A stretch of DNA of 64,000 nt from JBBRBB01 sp963830175 (GTDB taxonomy: Bacteria; Bacteroidota; Bacteroidia; Chitinophagales; Chitinophagaceae), in contig CAWHKV010000002.1 of NCBI GenBank assembly GCA_963830175.1, positions 682,001-746,000 of the forward strand. The letters are read 5' to 3'. Shown piece after piece: positions 8,041 to 17,195 of the stretch. Under the pieces are notes generated by a model, which saw nothing but the letters and a program-made list of their open reading frames with translations, was not told the origin of the DNA and did not search any database. Numbering within the stretch: position 1 is the stretch's first letter; each line of letters opens with the position of its first letter. The translations under genes and the position numbers were made by a program.

Positions 8041-9949
8041 TTACTTCAACCTGCTCTTCATTTCATCCAGCGGCATAGTAATCATTCGTCCAACTGGCTT
8101 TTTGCCTTTGTATGTAATTACCTTAAGAGCGGTTGCGTCTTTTGGGGGTGTTAACGGTGCCGCATATTTCGGATAAAAATTATCAGGAAAAGAATTATCA
8201 AATGTGTAATAAATATCTAAGCCTTCAACTTCAGTGGTAAGTTCAATTTGCATATTTCCTGAAGCATCTTTTACTGCTTTAAAGTCTGGGTCGTACATGC
8301 TTGGGGAATATTTTACCTCTTGCAGGTTAAAGCGTGTAAACTGGTCTTCTACCTTGCTAACAAAATTGTTCCAGTTCTTTTTTTCTTTCGGAGACCATAC
8401 CGTTTCTGCAATGGCAAATGCGCGTGGCCAGGTCATGTACTCGGCTTGCCTTATATTATATACTTGCTCAGTCCATAAATTGCCCTGCCCACCCTTTATT
8501 AATTTGGGGTCTATACCTTCCGGTACGGGTTCAAACTGGTAAGTTTTATTTAATCGGAGCGATGCATAAACATGGGGTTCAACAACCTTATCTCCCTGCA
8601 TATAATCCAGGTAAACAAAAGTTGTGGGGCTCATAACAACCTCGTGACCAAGTTTTGCAGCTTCAATTCCACCCTTCATTCCGCGCCAGCTCATTACCGC
8701 CGCATTGGGTGCAAGCCCTCCTTCTAAAATTTCATCCCACCCAATTAATTTTTTCCCTTTTGAATTAATGATCTTTTCAACACGTGTGGTAAAATAACTC
8801 TGAACTTCATGCATGTTTTTAAGGCTTTCCTTCTTCATCAATGCTTTTATCTGGTCTGATTTTTCCCAGAAATTCTTAGGCGCTTCGTCTCCGCCGGCAT
8901 GTATATATTCGAAAGGAAAAAGTTCGGCTACCTCGGTAAATACTTTATCTAAAAATGTATAAACCTTTTCATTTGCCGGGCATAAAGTATTATCAATTTT
9001 AGCTGTGAAGGTTCCATCGTTATGCCAGTCCATTATGCTTTCGCCGGAACGCACCTGGTATTTGTCTGCTCCCGCAGTGCAGGACAGATCGGGATAAGAT
9101 GCAATGGCTGCAAGGCTGTGCCCGGGCACATCGACCTCGGGTAAAATATTTACAAATCTTTCTTTAGCATACTGAACAACTTCTTTAATATCATTCTGTG
9201 TATAAAAGCCACCGTAGTTACGGGGTTCATTTGGTGCTGGCGGGGTGAAGCTTCCGAACGATCCAACTTTCATTACATTCCATGCGCCAACTTCTGTAAG
9301 CCTTGGTAAAGAATTAATTTGAATACGCCATCCTTCATCGTCAGTTAAGTGCCAGTGAAACAGGTTGAATTTATACCTGGCCATTTGGTCTATATAATCC
9401 ATTACCTCCTGTTTGGTAAAGAAATGGCGCGATACATCAAACATTAATCCGCGCCAGCCAAATCTTGGGTAATCAATAATATCAACATTCGGAACCATCC
9501 AATTCAACATTAGTTACCTGATCTTGGCTCTCTATTTCATCAGGAAACAATTGCATTAAAGTTTGCACCCCATAAAATATACCTGCAGGTTTGTTTGCAG
9601 AAATTGAAATCTGGTTAGATTTTACGGTGAGGTGATATCCTTCATCACCAAGGGTTTTATCTGTTGAAGTATTCAGCCAGATTTTAACTGTTGCATTCTC
9701 ATCGGTATTGTTTATTGATACATGTGCGCCGGTGGCAGTAGAAAGTTTTTCCTGAAGAAAAACCAATGTGTGCTTCAGGTCTGTCAGTTCAACAGTGTTA
9801 ATGGTTACATGGTGCGGAAGAACAAAATATCCTGTGGTTCGTGTTAGCTGCACCGGTTCTGGAATAATTGCAATGGTAGAATCTTTTTCATGTGCCTGCG
9901 AACCAAGGGCAATGAAAATGAAATGAACGATAACTATCAATTTTTTCAT
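8041..9949 (-). pseudogene. Beta-N-acetylhexosaminidase, GH20 (frameshifted)
   Basis: The gene encodes a secreted glycoside hydrolase family 20 enzyme that removes terminal beta-linked GlcNAc/GalNAc from chitin oligomers or glycans. The N-terminal 155 residues (frame opening at 9949) carry a signal peptide and the GH20b domain. The catalytic barrel follows in another frame, with PRFGWRGLMFDVSRHFF, the catalytic pair in HAGGDEAPKNFW and a late VMSWRG. A C-terminal segment of about 80 residues resembles the chitobiase/beta-sandwich domain of this family. The frames switch near 9501-9502: removing one of two adjacent A bases (plus strand) joins VE to WMVPNV without loss. As read the gene is split, but a single-base consensus error is the simplest explanation. 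Confidence 0.88.
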
Positions 9950-10030
9950 ATTTCAAGCATTTGAAATAAAAATACTGATAGTTGTTTAGTTAAAAACAAA
10001 CAATATTATTAAAACAGGGATAATATATAA

Positions 10031-10064
10031 AAGCAAAGCAGGAAGGGGGGGTCGCCCTTCCTGC
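10031..10064 (-). terminator. Rho-independent terminator
   Basis: Perfect 10-bp stem GCAGGAAGGG (10038-10047) / CCCTTCCTGC (10055-10064) with a G-rich loop. Read on the minus strand it is followed by TTTGCTTTTA. It lies about 20 nt beyond the stop of the minus-strand gene at 10086-10547 and is its likely terminator. Confidence 0.8.
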
Positions 10065-10085
10065 CTGTAGAAAGTTACCTGATGT

Positions 10086-10547
10086 TTAAATACTTATTTC
10101 TATAGTTTCTTTTTCGTCAGATACCTGAGACCCGCCTTCTATTTGAAGCCGGTTTCCATTAGAAAGATAGTTCAACACATATGTTACATGAACCTTTTCC
10201 TTTTTATTATACAGAAAAGGAATAGAGATGCCTTTTTCCACAACCCCGGGAACTACCAGCGATTTTTTAAATGCTTTAAGTTCATCAGGATATTTCCTTA
10301 ACAGCTTAGGGCTCATTACGGTATCCCAAACCACTGTTCGTTGATGATTGTTTATTCTTTCGACAACAATATGAATATCCAGGGTGGTGTTTTCGTACAC
10401 TTTAGATGTGTATTTTCTATCTTTAAAAATTGAAAACTCAACTGTTTTATCAACCGGTGTATACCTGATTGCATTACTAATAGGCTTATAACCGGCTACA
10501 CCTACTCCTGTTACTACTACTGCGACCCATAACCAATACTTGTTCAT
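10086..10547 (-). CDS. Hypothetical membrane-anchored protein
   Basis: A 153-residue protein with one N-terminal hydrophobic segment (YWLWVAVVVTGVGVAGY) that could be an uncleaved anchor or a signal peptide. The rest is a mix of beta-like and charged stretches with no motif I recognise. It has its own terminator and is transcribed divergently from the poly-Asp lipoprotein across a 288-nt spacer. The function is unknown. The strong terminator and sensible coding composition support it being real. Confidence 0.6.
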   Translation of the reverse strand: MNKYWLWVAVVVTGVGVAGYKPISNAIRYTPVDKTVEFSIFKDRKYTSKVYENTTLDIHIVVERINNHQRTVVWDTVMSPKLLRKYPDELKAFKKSLVVPGVVEKGISIPFLYNKKEKVHVTYVLNYLSNGNRLQIEGGSQVSDEKETIEISI

Positions 10548-10835
10548 AAATACCTCTCTTTTAAAACTGTTTATGGCAAAAACCTTCGTTTTAAAATTCC
10601 GGTTAGCAATCGGTATTCATGCAAAACTAATGCATTTGTGTAATTAATACACGTTAGTATTAATAGGTAACCCAATACTAATAGGTTGCTTATATAAGTT
10701 GTTGCAAACCATTGTATTAACAAATTATTTAATTTTCATTTGTATCTAGGAATTTTAACCTGTACTTTCAGAACACTTTAACGATAATCAACTTATAATT
10801 ATCTGAACCCTTAGAATTAAATTTTTAACCTAAAA
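10548..10835. promoter_or_regulatory. Divergent intergenic region with inverted and direct repeats
   Basis: This 288-nt spacer separates two divergent genes and must hold both promoters. It contains GTGTA-ATTAA-TACAC at 10638-10652, the inverted pair TTAGTATT (10654-10661) / AATACTAA (10674-10681), and two direct copies of TAATAGGT at 10661-10668 and 10679-10686. A further small inverted repeat GATAAT/ATTATC sits at 10783-10803, just before the poly-Asp gene. The clustering within about 50 nt looks like an operator, but no regulator gene is adjacent. Confidence 0.4.
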
Positions 10836-11552
10836 ATGAAAGCTATGAAAACAACAAAGTTTACCCTGGCGGCACTATTAATGTCGTTCGGGATTTTAGT
10901 TGGCTGTACCAAATCAGAATTTATGCCTGGTGCTGATAATTTAACATCAGATCAACAAGCGTCTTCACTCAGAACCACCACGGGAGATAAGGATGATGAC
11001 GATGATGATGACGATGATGACGACGACGATGATGATGATCAAAACTGCAAAGCAGTGGTTTACAAAATGGTTGATGGAAAAAATAAAAAGTCATCAGGTT
11101 CCATGACGGTTAGTAACGACAAAGACAATATCTATATAAAATTGGATTTGAAGTTTGGTACATTTAAAATGTACAATGCCTGTCTGGTTGTAGGCACGCT
11201 GGATCATGTTTTAGCAGCGACCAATGAAACCGCCTGGCCTGTTTACCAAAATGGACCAAACCCAATTGATTATTACAAGGCATTTAAGCCAGATGTAGTA
11301 ACCTACACTTTTAAATTGCCTTCCAGCAAATACCAGGATTGTTTTTATATAAATGCAAGCTCAACCTTGTCTAAACGCAACTCAAATAACCAGATCATTG
11401 CACGTGATATCTCGGTACTTGACAGCGATACAAAAGCAAGCAAACATTGCTGGAGTGCGTATGTGAAATATTGTAAGTGCAAAAAAGATCATGATGGTGA
11501 TGATGATGACGACGATGACGACGACGATGACGACCATCATGGAGATGACTAA
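10836..11552 (+). CDS. Poly-aspartate lipoprotein of unknown function
   Basis: A 238-residue lipoprotein: signal peptide with lipobox ILVGC, cysteine at residue 24. Two aspartate runs frame a central domain: 16 consecutive Asp at residues 53-68 and 12 at residues 222-233, the latter followed by His-His-Gly-Asp-Asp. The central 150 residues contain six Cys (at C-terminal end a CWSAYVKYCKCKK cluster) and a beta-rich pattern. The Asp codons are mixed GAT and GAC. I do not recognise the family. The acidic runs suggest binding of calcium or another cation, or mineral surfaces, but this is inference. It is followed by a clear terminator, so it is a single-gene unit. Confidence 0.75.
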   Translation: MKAMKTTKFTLAALLMSFGILVGCTKSEFMPGADNLTSDQQASSLRTTTGDKDDDDDDDDDDDDDDDDQNCKAVVYKMVDGKNKKSSGSMTVSNDKDNIYIKLDLKFGTFKMYNACLVVGTLDHVLAATNETAWPVYQNGPNPIDYYKAFKPDVVTYTFKLPSSKYQDCFYINASSTLSKRNSNNQIIARDISVLDSDTKASKHCWSAYVKYCKCKKDHDGDDDDDDDDDDDDHHGDD

Positions 11553-11580
11553 AAGAGATATTCGTTAAGGTAATATGAGA

Positions 11581-11604
11581 ACCCGGCTTTTTGCCGGGTT
11601 TTTA
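11581..11604 (+). terminator. Rho-independent terminator after the poly-Asp gene
   Basis: Stem ACCCGGC / GCCGGGT (11581-11587 and 11593-11599) with a T-rich loop and a following TTTTTAT tail, 29 nt after the stop of the poly-Asp lipoprotein gene. Confidence 0.9.
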
Positions 11605-11665
11605 TATGAGGCATATTAAGAAGTAGCTGATTAAAAAATGATTTTCTTTGTAAAAATTACATGCA

Positions 11666-12916
11666 ATGTTTGAAAGCGTGGGTTGGAGCCAACGGGCAAA
11701 TGTTTATGAGGTTAATGTTCGGCAGTATACCCCGGAGGGAACATTTAGAGCCTTCTCACGCCATTTACCCCGTCTTAAGGATATGGGAGTTGACATTTTA
11801 TGGTTGATGCCAGTAACGCCCATCAGTAAAGAGAAAAGGCTTGGTTCGTTGGGCAGTTATTATGCATGCAGCAGTTACGTTTCTATAAATCCCGAATTTG
11901 GCGATAAAAAAGATTTTCAGAACCTGGTTAAACATGTTCATAAATCGGGGATGAAAATTATTATAGACTGGGTAGCCAATCATACCGGTTGGGATCATGA
12001 ATGGACCACCTCTCATCCTGAATGGTATTTAAAAGACAATGCAGGAAATTTTACAGAGAAAAATAATTGGGCCGATGTAATTGACCTGGATTATAGCAAC
12101 GAAAAGATGCAAAGTGAAATGATAAGGTCTATGCAGTACTGGGTTAATGAATTTGATATCGATGGATTTCGCTGTGATATGGCTCACCTTGTTCCACTTG
12201 ATTTTTGGAGCAATGCCCGCAGGAAATGCGAAAAATTAAAAAAGCTTTTCTGGCTGGCGGAGTGTGATGTAGAACGTTATCACGAGGTTTTTGATGTAAG
12301 TTATGCATGGACGTGGATGCACCTTTCTGAGCGTGTAATGAAAGGAGAAAAGCCTCCCGGAGACATGAGGCAATTAGTAATAAATCAATTTCCTGCGATT
12401 AAGAAACTGTATTTTACCACCAATCATGATGAGAACAGCTGGAACAGTACAGAATATGAAAAATATGGCGATGGTGCTCACGCTATGGCTGCGCTAACGT
12501 GTACGTTGCCGGGTATGCCTCTTGTGTATTCCGGGCAGGAATTGCCTAACAAAAAAAGACTGGCATTTTTTGAAAAAGATGAAATTCCCTGGGGAAATAA
12601 TAATCCTATACTGCACAATTTCTACAAAAGCCTTTTATTACTTCGAAAAGAAAACGCGTCGTTTGATGATGGTGCTACTTTTGATTTTGTAACAACAAAC
12701 GTGGGTGATAAAATAATTGCTTTTAAACGCAGCAAAGGAAACAATAAGGTTCTCGTTATCATTAATCTTTCCTCTTCATCACAATTAAGGGTTGAGATAA
12801 ATGGAATAATTGAAGACAAGTATACCAGCTTTAATACCGGGTTAACTTATAATTTTAAAAATAACGAAACCTTCGAAATGCAGGCATGGCAATACTTTAT
12901 TTATACCGCTGAATAA
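11666..12916 (+). CDS. Alpha-amylase family glycosyl hydrolase (GH13)
   Basis: A 416-residue GH13 enzyme without a signal peptide, so probably cytosolic. The four conserved regions are visible: DWVANHTGW near residue 100, GFRCDMAH with the nucleophile Asp near 170, LAECD with the acid/base Glu near 199, and FTTNHDENSW with the transition-state Asp near 254. A short C-terminal beta domain follows. It should act on alpha-glucans or maltooligosaccharides inside the cell; hydrolase and transferase activities cannot be separated from the sequence alone. It ends one base before the stop of the convergent peptidase gene, with no terminator between. Confidence 0.9.
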   Translation: MFESVGWSQRANVYEVNVRQYTPEGTFRAFSRHLPRLKDMGVDILWLMPVTPISKEKRLGSLGSYYACSSYVSINPEFGDKKDFQNLVKHVHKSGMKIIIDWVANHTGWDHEWTTSHPEWYLKDNAGNFTEKNNWADVIDLDYSNEKMQSEMIRSMQYWVNEFDIDGFRCDMAHLVPLDFWSNARRKCEKLKKLFWLAECDVERYHEVFDVSYAWTWMHLSERVMKGEKPPGDMRQLVINQFPAIKKLYFTTNHDENSWNSTEYEKYGDGAHAMAALTCTLPGMPLVYSGQELPNKKRLAFFEKDEIPWGNNNPILHNFYKSLLLLRKENASFDDGATFDFVTTNVGDKIIAFKRSKGNNKVLVIINLSSSSQLRVEINGIIEDKYTSFNTGLTYNFKNNETFEMQAWQYFIYTAE

Positions 12917-14737
12917 TTACCGCAATTGATAAGTGTTGATATATGAGGGATGGGCATCATCATGCAAAATGGTAATATCTGCGGTCATAAAATCCTTCTC
13001 CGATGCTGCGGGTATGCGCATAAACTTTTGCGGGTTTCTGTCAACCAACGGAAACCATGAACTTTGAATTTGAACCATTACCGCATGGCCTTTTAGAAAG
13101 GTGTGTGCAATATCATTCATGCGAACATTTACCTGCGATATTTTTCCGGGTGTAAATGCGGTAGGCTTTTCTAAACTATTCCGAAATTTTCCTCGCAAAA
13201 CCTCTGCCCGTAATAGTTGTTGTGTATGGTTATCATCAGGCAAAACATCAATAATCTTTACAATGAAATCTGCATCGGTGCTGTTTACGGAAACTTGCAG
13301 GTTCGCTGAAATGGAACCGCATAAAGTAAAAGCTTCTGTTAATACATCGCTGGTATATGTTACCACATCTTTTCTTTTTGATGCAAATGTTTGGTCTGCT
13401 GCCATGTATTCACTCAATCTATCAGACGAGGTTTTATTTATGTAAGGTACAGGGTCTGATGGATTTGAAGTATACGTATCACTTCCTGTAGTAGATTTTT
13501 TTGAAAGCTCAAGCCTGTGATCATTATTTAAATACCATTGAGAAGGCTGAATATTTTTAGGCGGCCATTTTTCGAAGGAGCGCCATTGGTTACTGCCAGT
13601 AATAAATATTTCTGCTTCCGTATCATTAAGTTTGCCTTGATCCTTCAGGTAATAATTAAAGAAATTTAATTCCCTTCTTTGAAAGTAACTGCTGGTATTC
13701 CCATTGAAATCGTAGGTTTCAAAATGATTCCAGTTAGAGTCTTGCCATGCGCCGTGCGTCCAGGGACCCATAAATAACTGGTTCTTATTTTCCGGGTTAA
13801 GAGATTCTATGGCTTTGTATGTGTTAAGGGCACCAAACATATCTTCTGCATCAAACCAACCGCCTACAACTAGGGTTGCCGGTTTAATATTATGCAGGTT
13901 TGTTCTAATATTTCTTGCTTTCCAGTAATCATCGTAGGTGTCGTGCTGCAGGTATTCATTCCATATTTTACTTTTATTTTTCAAATACCTGCTATTATAA
14001 CTTACCAGGGTTGCATTCTGCTTGTAAAACTTAAATACATCATCAATATTTAGCGAATCATTAATTGCCGGATTTTCTGCGCGTGGGGTGTTTCGGGGTG
14101 CATCAAAGAAATTGATAAAACTAAAATTATCCATTAAAAAAAATGCACCGTTATGATAAACATCATCACCAACAAATTCATCTGTAACAGGGGCCTGCGG
14201 CGATACGGCTTTTAAAGCAGGATGTGCATTTGGCAATGATGCCGTTGCATAAAAACCGGGATATGAAATACCGTATATGCCTGCTTTGCCATTATTGTTT
14301 TTAATGTTTTTAATTAACCAGTCAATAGTATCAAACGCATCAGTACTTTCATCTGTGTTTTTGTTTTTCTGCATTTCCTTTACTGGGGTCATCTCTTCAA
14401 AGTCGCCCTCGCTCATGTGCCTGCCTCTTACATCCTGGTAAACATATATGTATTCTTCCTTTTTAAATAAGAGGCTTGGTCCCAACTTTTTCCTGAAATT
14501 TTTTTCACCATAAGGTGCGCATCCATAAGGTGTACGCATAATTAAAAATGGATATTGTTCTTTCGTTTCGTTTGGAATATAAATGGCGGTGTATAGTTTA
14601 ATGCCATCCCGCATAGGGATCATCTGTTCCATTTTTGTATATCCTGTTTGAACATTTTCACTGGTCTTATCGGGGTTAGTTCCCTGGCAGGATGCCATAA
14701 GCAAAAGAAGGAAAACAGAAAAAAAAATCGCCTTCAT
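12917..14737 (-). CDS. CocE/NonD family hydrolase (X-Pro dipeptidyl-peptidase S15 type), lipoprotein
   Basis: A 606-residue lipoprotein with lipobox LLMASC. The S15/CocE alpha/beta-hydrolase domain includes the nucleophile elbow GISYPGFYA near residue 158, an Asp in GGWFDAED near 296 and the His in GPWTHGAW near 327. The C-terminal 200 residues form the jelly-roll domain of this family (FTLCGSISANLQVSVN, then the HAVMVQIQSSWFP block). Members cleave acyl or peptide bonds, for example X-Pro dipeptides, glutaryl-amides or cocaine-like esters. In Bacteroidota it is most likely an envelope peptidase. It is convergent with the GH13 gene. Confidence 0.88.
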   Translation of the reverse strand: MKAIFFSVFLLLLMASCQGTNPDKTSENVQTGYTKMEQMIPMRDGIKLYTAIYIPNETKEQYPFLIMRTPYGCAPYGEKNFRKKLGPSLLFKKEEYIYVYQDVRGRHMSEGDFEEMTPVKEMQKNKNTDESTDAFDTIDWLIKNIKNNNGKAGIYGISYPGFYATASLPNAHPALKAVSPQAPVTDEFVGDDVYHNGAFFLMDNFSFINFFDAPRNTPRAENPAINDSLNIDDVFKFYKQNATLVSYNSRYLKNKSKIWNEYLQHDTYDDYWKARNIRTNLHNIKPATLVVGGWFDAEDMFGALNTYKAIESLNPENKNQLFMGPWTHGAWQDSNWNHFETYDFNGNTSSYFQRRELNFFNYYLKDQGKLNDTEAEIFITGSNQWRSFEKWPPKNIQPSQWYLNNDHRLELSKKSTTGSDTYTSNPSDPVPYINKTSSDRLSEYMAADQTFASKRKDVVTYTSDVLTEAFTLCGSISANLQVSVNSTDADFIVKIIDVLPDDNHTQQLLRAEVLRGKFRNSLEKPTAFTPGKISQVNVRMNDIAHTFLKGHAVMVQIQSSWFPLVDRNPQKFMRIPAASEKDFMTADITILHDDAHPSYINTYQLR

Positions 14738-14786
14738 AATAATGATTGTGCTGTAAAAATAATTGAAGAATAATAATGTTTAAGTA

Positions 14787-15164
14787 TTATAAAACCAACG
14801 CTTTGGCAGGATCCCAGAAAATTGCATGGAAGTTAACAACCTCATCATCTTTAACTTTAATACCTTCTTTCAGTAAGAGTTCTTCCATTTTTGTTGGAGT
14901 ACTGAAATGTGCTTTACCGCTCAGCATTCCGTTTCTGTTAACTACACGTTGCGCGGGAACTTTGGGGGAAACATTAAAGGAAGCATTCATTGCCCAACCT
15001 ACCATTCGGGCAGAAGATTTGGTGCCGAGGTAATTTGCAATGGCCCCATAGGTAGTTACTTTACCCTTTGGTATTTGCCGTACAACATCCCACACATCTT
15101 CAAAAAACGATTGATTTTTATTATGGATATTTATGGGAGGGTCTTTTACAGATGTCCTTTTCAT
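14787..15164 (-). CDS. Alkyltransferase-like (ATL/MGMT-fold) DNA-binding protein
   Basis: A 125-residue protein with the DNA-binding domain of O6-alkylguanine-DNA alkyltransferase: QIPKGKVTTYGAIANYLG, then an ARMVGWAM recognition helix, then VPAQRVVNRNG near residue 73. In active MGMT this motif is PCHRV. The reactive Cys is Ala here and the His is Gln, so it cannot accept an alkyl group and belongs with the ATL proteins, which bind O6-alkylguanine and flag it for nucleotide excision repair. It overlaps the DUF5522 gene upstream by 4 nt, in an operon with trmB. Confidence 0.87.
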   Translation of the reverse strand: MKRTSVKDPPINIHNKNQSFFEDVWDVVRQIPKGKVTTYGAIANYLGTKSSARMVGWAMNASFNVSPKVPAQRVVNRNGMLSGKAHFSTPTKMEELLLKEGIKVKDDEVVNFHAIFWDPAKALVL

Positions 15165-15358
15165 TTCTTTTTTCTTTTATCACGTATGGCAAGCAATTGG
15201 GTTCTATAAGGTTCTCCCACGCCGGCATATTGGTAGGGGCAATGCAGGCACCCGTTTCCGCAGCAGAATCCTTTTTTTAAATGAAATTTTTCAGTAAGTA
15301 CCATAAGCCCCTTTTCATTTAAATAATAATCTTCTCCTTCAACCAAAATATTGCTCAC
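15161..15358 (-). CDS. DUF5522 family small protein
   Basis: A 65-residue protein with the conserved block KKGFCCGNGCLHCPYQY, which defines DUF5522: four Cys plus His, suggesting a metal site. It has a basic C-terminus. Its start lies inside the 3' end of trmB (20-nt overlap) and its stop overlaps the ATL start by 4 nt, so the three genes are translationally linked. The function is not known. The same short motif occurs in plant and bacterial proteins of this family. Confidence 0.85.
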   Translation of the reverse strand: MSNILVEGEDYYLNEKGLMVLTEKFHLKKGFCCGNGCLHCPYQYAGVGEPYRTQLLAIRDKRKKK

Positions 15359-16043
15359 GCTGCTTGTTTTTTAGAATAACATCTTTATCAACAGAAAGTT
15401 CAGGTTCAACCGTAAATTGAAGGTAATGAACCTTTTTACTACCGGCTATATCGAGACTTTCATAATAGGTTTTTATTTGAAGTTCAGGAGACGTTTCTTT
15501 GGATGCATACACATCATTTATATCTATTAATAGTGGCAGGTTGAATAAATCAATAACGTCTTTTGTAAAATTGTACAACAACGGGCTATCAGTTTTTAAA
15601 TGAACCTTCCCACCTGGTTGTAAAATGGATTTGTAAAGCCGCAGAAATTTAGGATGTGTAAGTCTTTTCTTCCCTTTTGAAAACCGAACCTGCGGATCGG
15701 GAAAGGTTATCCAAATTTCATAGACCTCGCCTGCTTCAAAATATTCTGTTACATTATCTATTGGTATTCGTAAAAAAGCAACATTGTTTATGGATTGTTG
15801 CAAAGCAATAGTTGCCCCTTTCCACAACCGGTTGCCTTTAATGTCTACCCCAATAAAATTTTTTTGTGGGTACATTTTTGCAAGTGCCACAGCATATTCT
15901 CCTTTTCCGCAAGCTAATTCAAGAATTATAGGGTTATTATTTTTAAAATGTGTGTTCCAGTTTCCACGCATATTTTCGGGATGTTCCAACACATTTGGCA
16001 GATGTTTTATTTCCTCAAAACGTTGTAATTTATTTTGCCCCAT
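15339..16043 (-). CDS. trmB: tRNA (guanine(46)-N7)-methyltransferase
   Basis: A TrmB of about 234 residues that methylates G46 of tRNA using SAM. The family motifs are LELACGKGEYAVALA (SAM-binding), FIGVDIKGNRLWKGA, and WITFPDPQVRFSKGKKRL with the substrate-binding Asp. The frame is open to 16076, but homologues in this phylum begin MGQNKLQRFEEI, so I chose the ATG at 16043. It is the first gene of the trmB-DUF5522-ATL operon. Confidence 0.93.
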   Translation of the reverse strand: MGQNKLQRFEEIKHLPNVLEHPENMRGNWNTHFKNNNPIILELACGKGEYAVALAKMYPQKNFIGVDIKGNRLWKGATIALQQSINNVAFLRIPIDNVTEYFEAGEVYEIWITFPDPQVRFSKGKKRLTHPKFLRLYKSILQPGGKVHLKTDSPLLYNFTKDVIDLFNLPLLIDINDVYASKETSPELQIKTYYESLDIAGSKKVHYLQFTVEPELSVDKDVILKNKQREQYFG

Positions 16044-16162
16044 AAGCAAACAAAGTAATAGAAGATTGTTTATCAAACTTTATAAAAACAATAATTTTTA
16101 ATTTGTCTCATCTGGTAATAATGAAATAAATTTAAAGTAAGAAACACCAAATTTCCAGGCTA

Positions 16163-17188
16163 ATGCGGCTTATAGTTTTTATATTATTTCCTAGTTTTTT
16201 TCATTCTTCAGGGGCACAGGTTTTAAAGTCTGAGGCCCGCATTCAAAAAAACAGCCGTTTTTCATATGCAGATTACCCGGAAACTCTTGCAGCAGAACTA
16301 AGCAAAGATTGCAGGTCTGATAAAGAAAAAGTCTCTGCTTTTTTTAGCTGGATCGTTAATAACATAGATTATAATGTGGCACCTTTCGGTGGTTTTAATT
16401 ATTACAGGTATGGTGCGAATGATGAAGTTGATGAAAGGTATGATACCTGTGAACTTGATATTAGGGTTGCAGCCATTGTGCTTAAGCGAAGAACCGCTCT
16501 TTGTGATGGTTATGCAAGGCTGTTCAAAGCCTTGTGCGATATTTCAGGCATACAAAGCGAAGTTATAACGGGGTATGGAAGAACGGGTACTGCAAAGCAA
16601 TTCAAGTGTAACCATAAATGGAACGCTGTTTATTTTGAAAGTGAATGGCATTTGTTAGATGCCACCTGGTCTAGCGGGTACATCAGTTATAACAATCAAT
16701 TTGTAAGAAACACCAACTACCAATATTTTCTTTCCTCTCCACAGCAATTCATTACAGATCATTACCCGGACGACCCCAAATGGACGTTATTAAATAATTA
16801 TGCTTTACCCCGCGAATACAACCATTCGCCTTTTAAGAATGATGCATTTTCTAAATACAGGATAACAGGTTATCAGCCTCAAAAGGGAATTATAGATGCT
16901 AAACTTGGCGACAGTATTCTTATAGAAGTTGAGACCCAAGCTCAGGTAAAAAGCCTTAGAATCACTGATACGTTAGGGATTGATTCCTTAGTACTTTCTT
17001 CCACAGGATGCGACGATAATAAGCCTGTTAACTATGCTGATGGGAAAAAGATTTTTGCCTATTATTTTGTTGAAAGCCAACAGCCGCAATGGTTGCAGGT
17101 AATCTATAACAATGAGGTTATTATGCGGTACAAGTTAAATATTCGTTCGCCTAAGGCAGAACCTTCAATTGAAGTGGCGAAATATTAA
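16163..17188 (+). CDS. Secreted transglutaminase-like domain protein
   Basis: A 341-residue protein with a signal peptide (FPSFFHSSGAQ). The transglutaminase/protease-like core has the catalytic Cys in RTALCDGYARLFKALC near residue 113, the His in NHKWNAVYF near 150 and the Asp in LLDATW near 165. The remaining 150 residues are a predicted beta-rich C-terminal part typical of this kyphoscoliosis-like (KY) group. It could crosslink or hydrolyse peptides at the envelope. It converges with the aminotransferase-fold gene, which ends 7 nt further on. Confidence 0.82.
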   Translation: MRLIVFILFPSFFHSSGAQVLKSEARIQKNSRFSYADYPETLAAELSKDCRSDKEKVSAFFSWIVNNIDYNVAPFGGFNYYRYGANDEVDERYDTCELDIRVAAIVLKRRTALCDGYARLFKALCDISGIQSEVITGYGRTGTAKQFKCNHKWNAVYFESEWHLLDATWSSGYISYNNQFVRNTNYQYFLSSPQQFITDHYPDDPKWTLLNNYALPREYNHSPFKNDAFSKYRITGYQPQKGIIDAKLGDSILIEVETQAQVKSLRITDTLGIDSLVLSSTGCDDNKPVNYADGKKIFAYYFVESQQPQWLQVIYNNEVIMRYKLNIRSPKAEPSIEVAKY

Positions 17189-17195
17189 TTTAGAT

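Noticed and set aside
10992..11534. Aspartate-encoding repeats as a simple microsatellite
   Set aside because: GAT and GAC alternate irregularly and the runs lie in frame within a lipoprotein, so slippage of a pure repeat is not supported.
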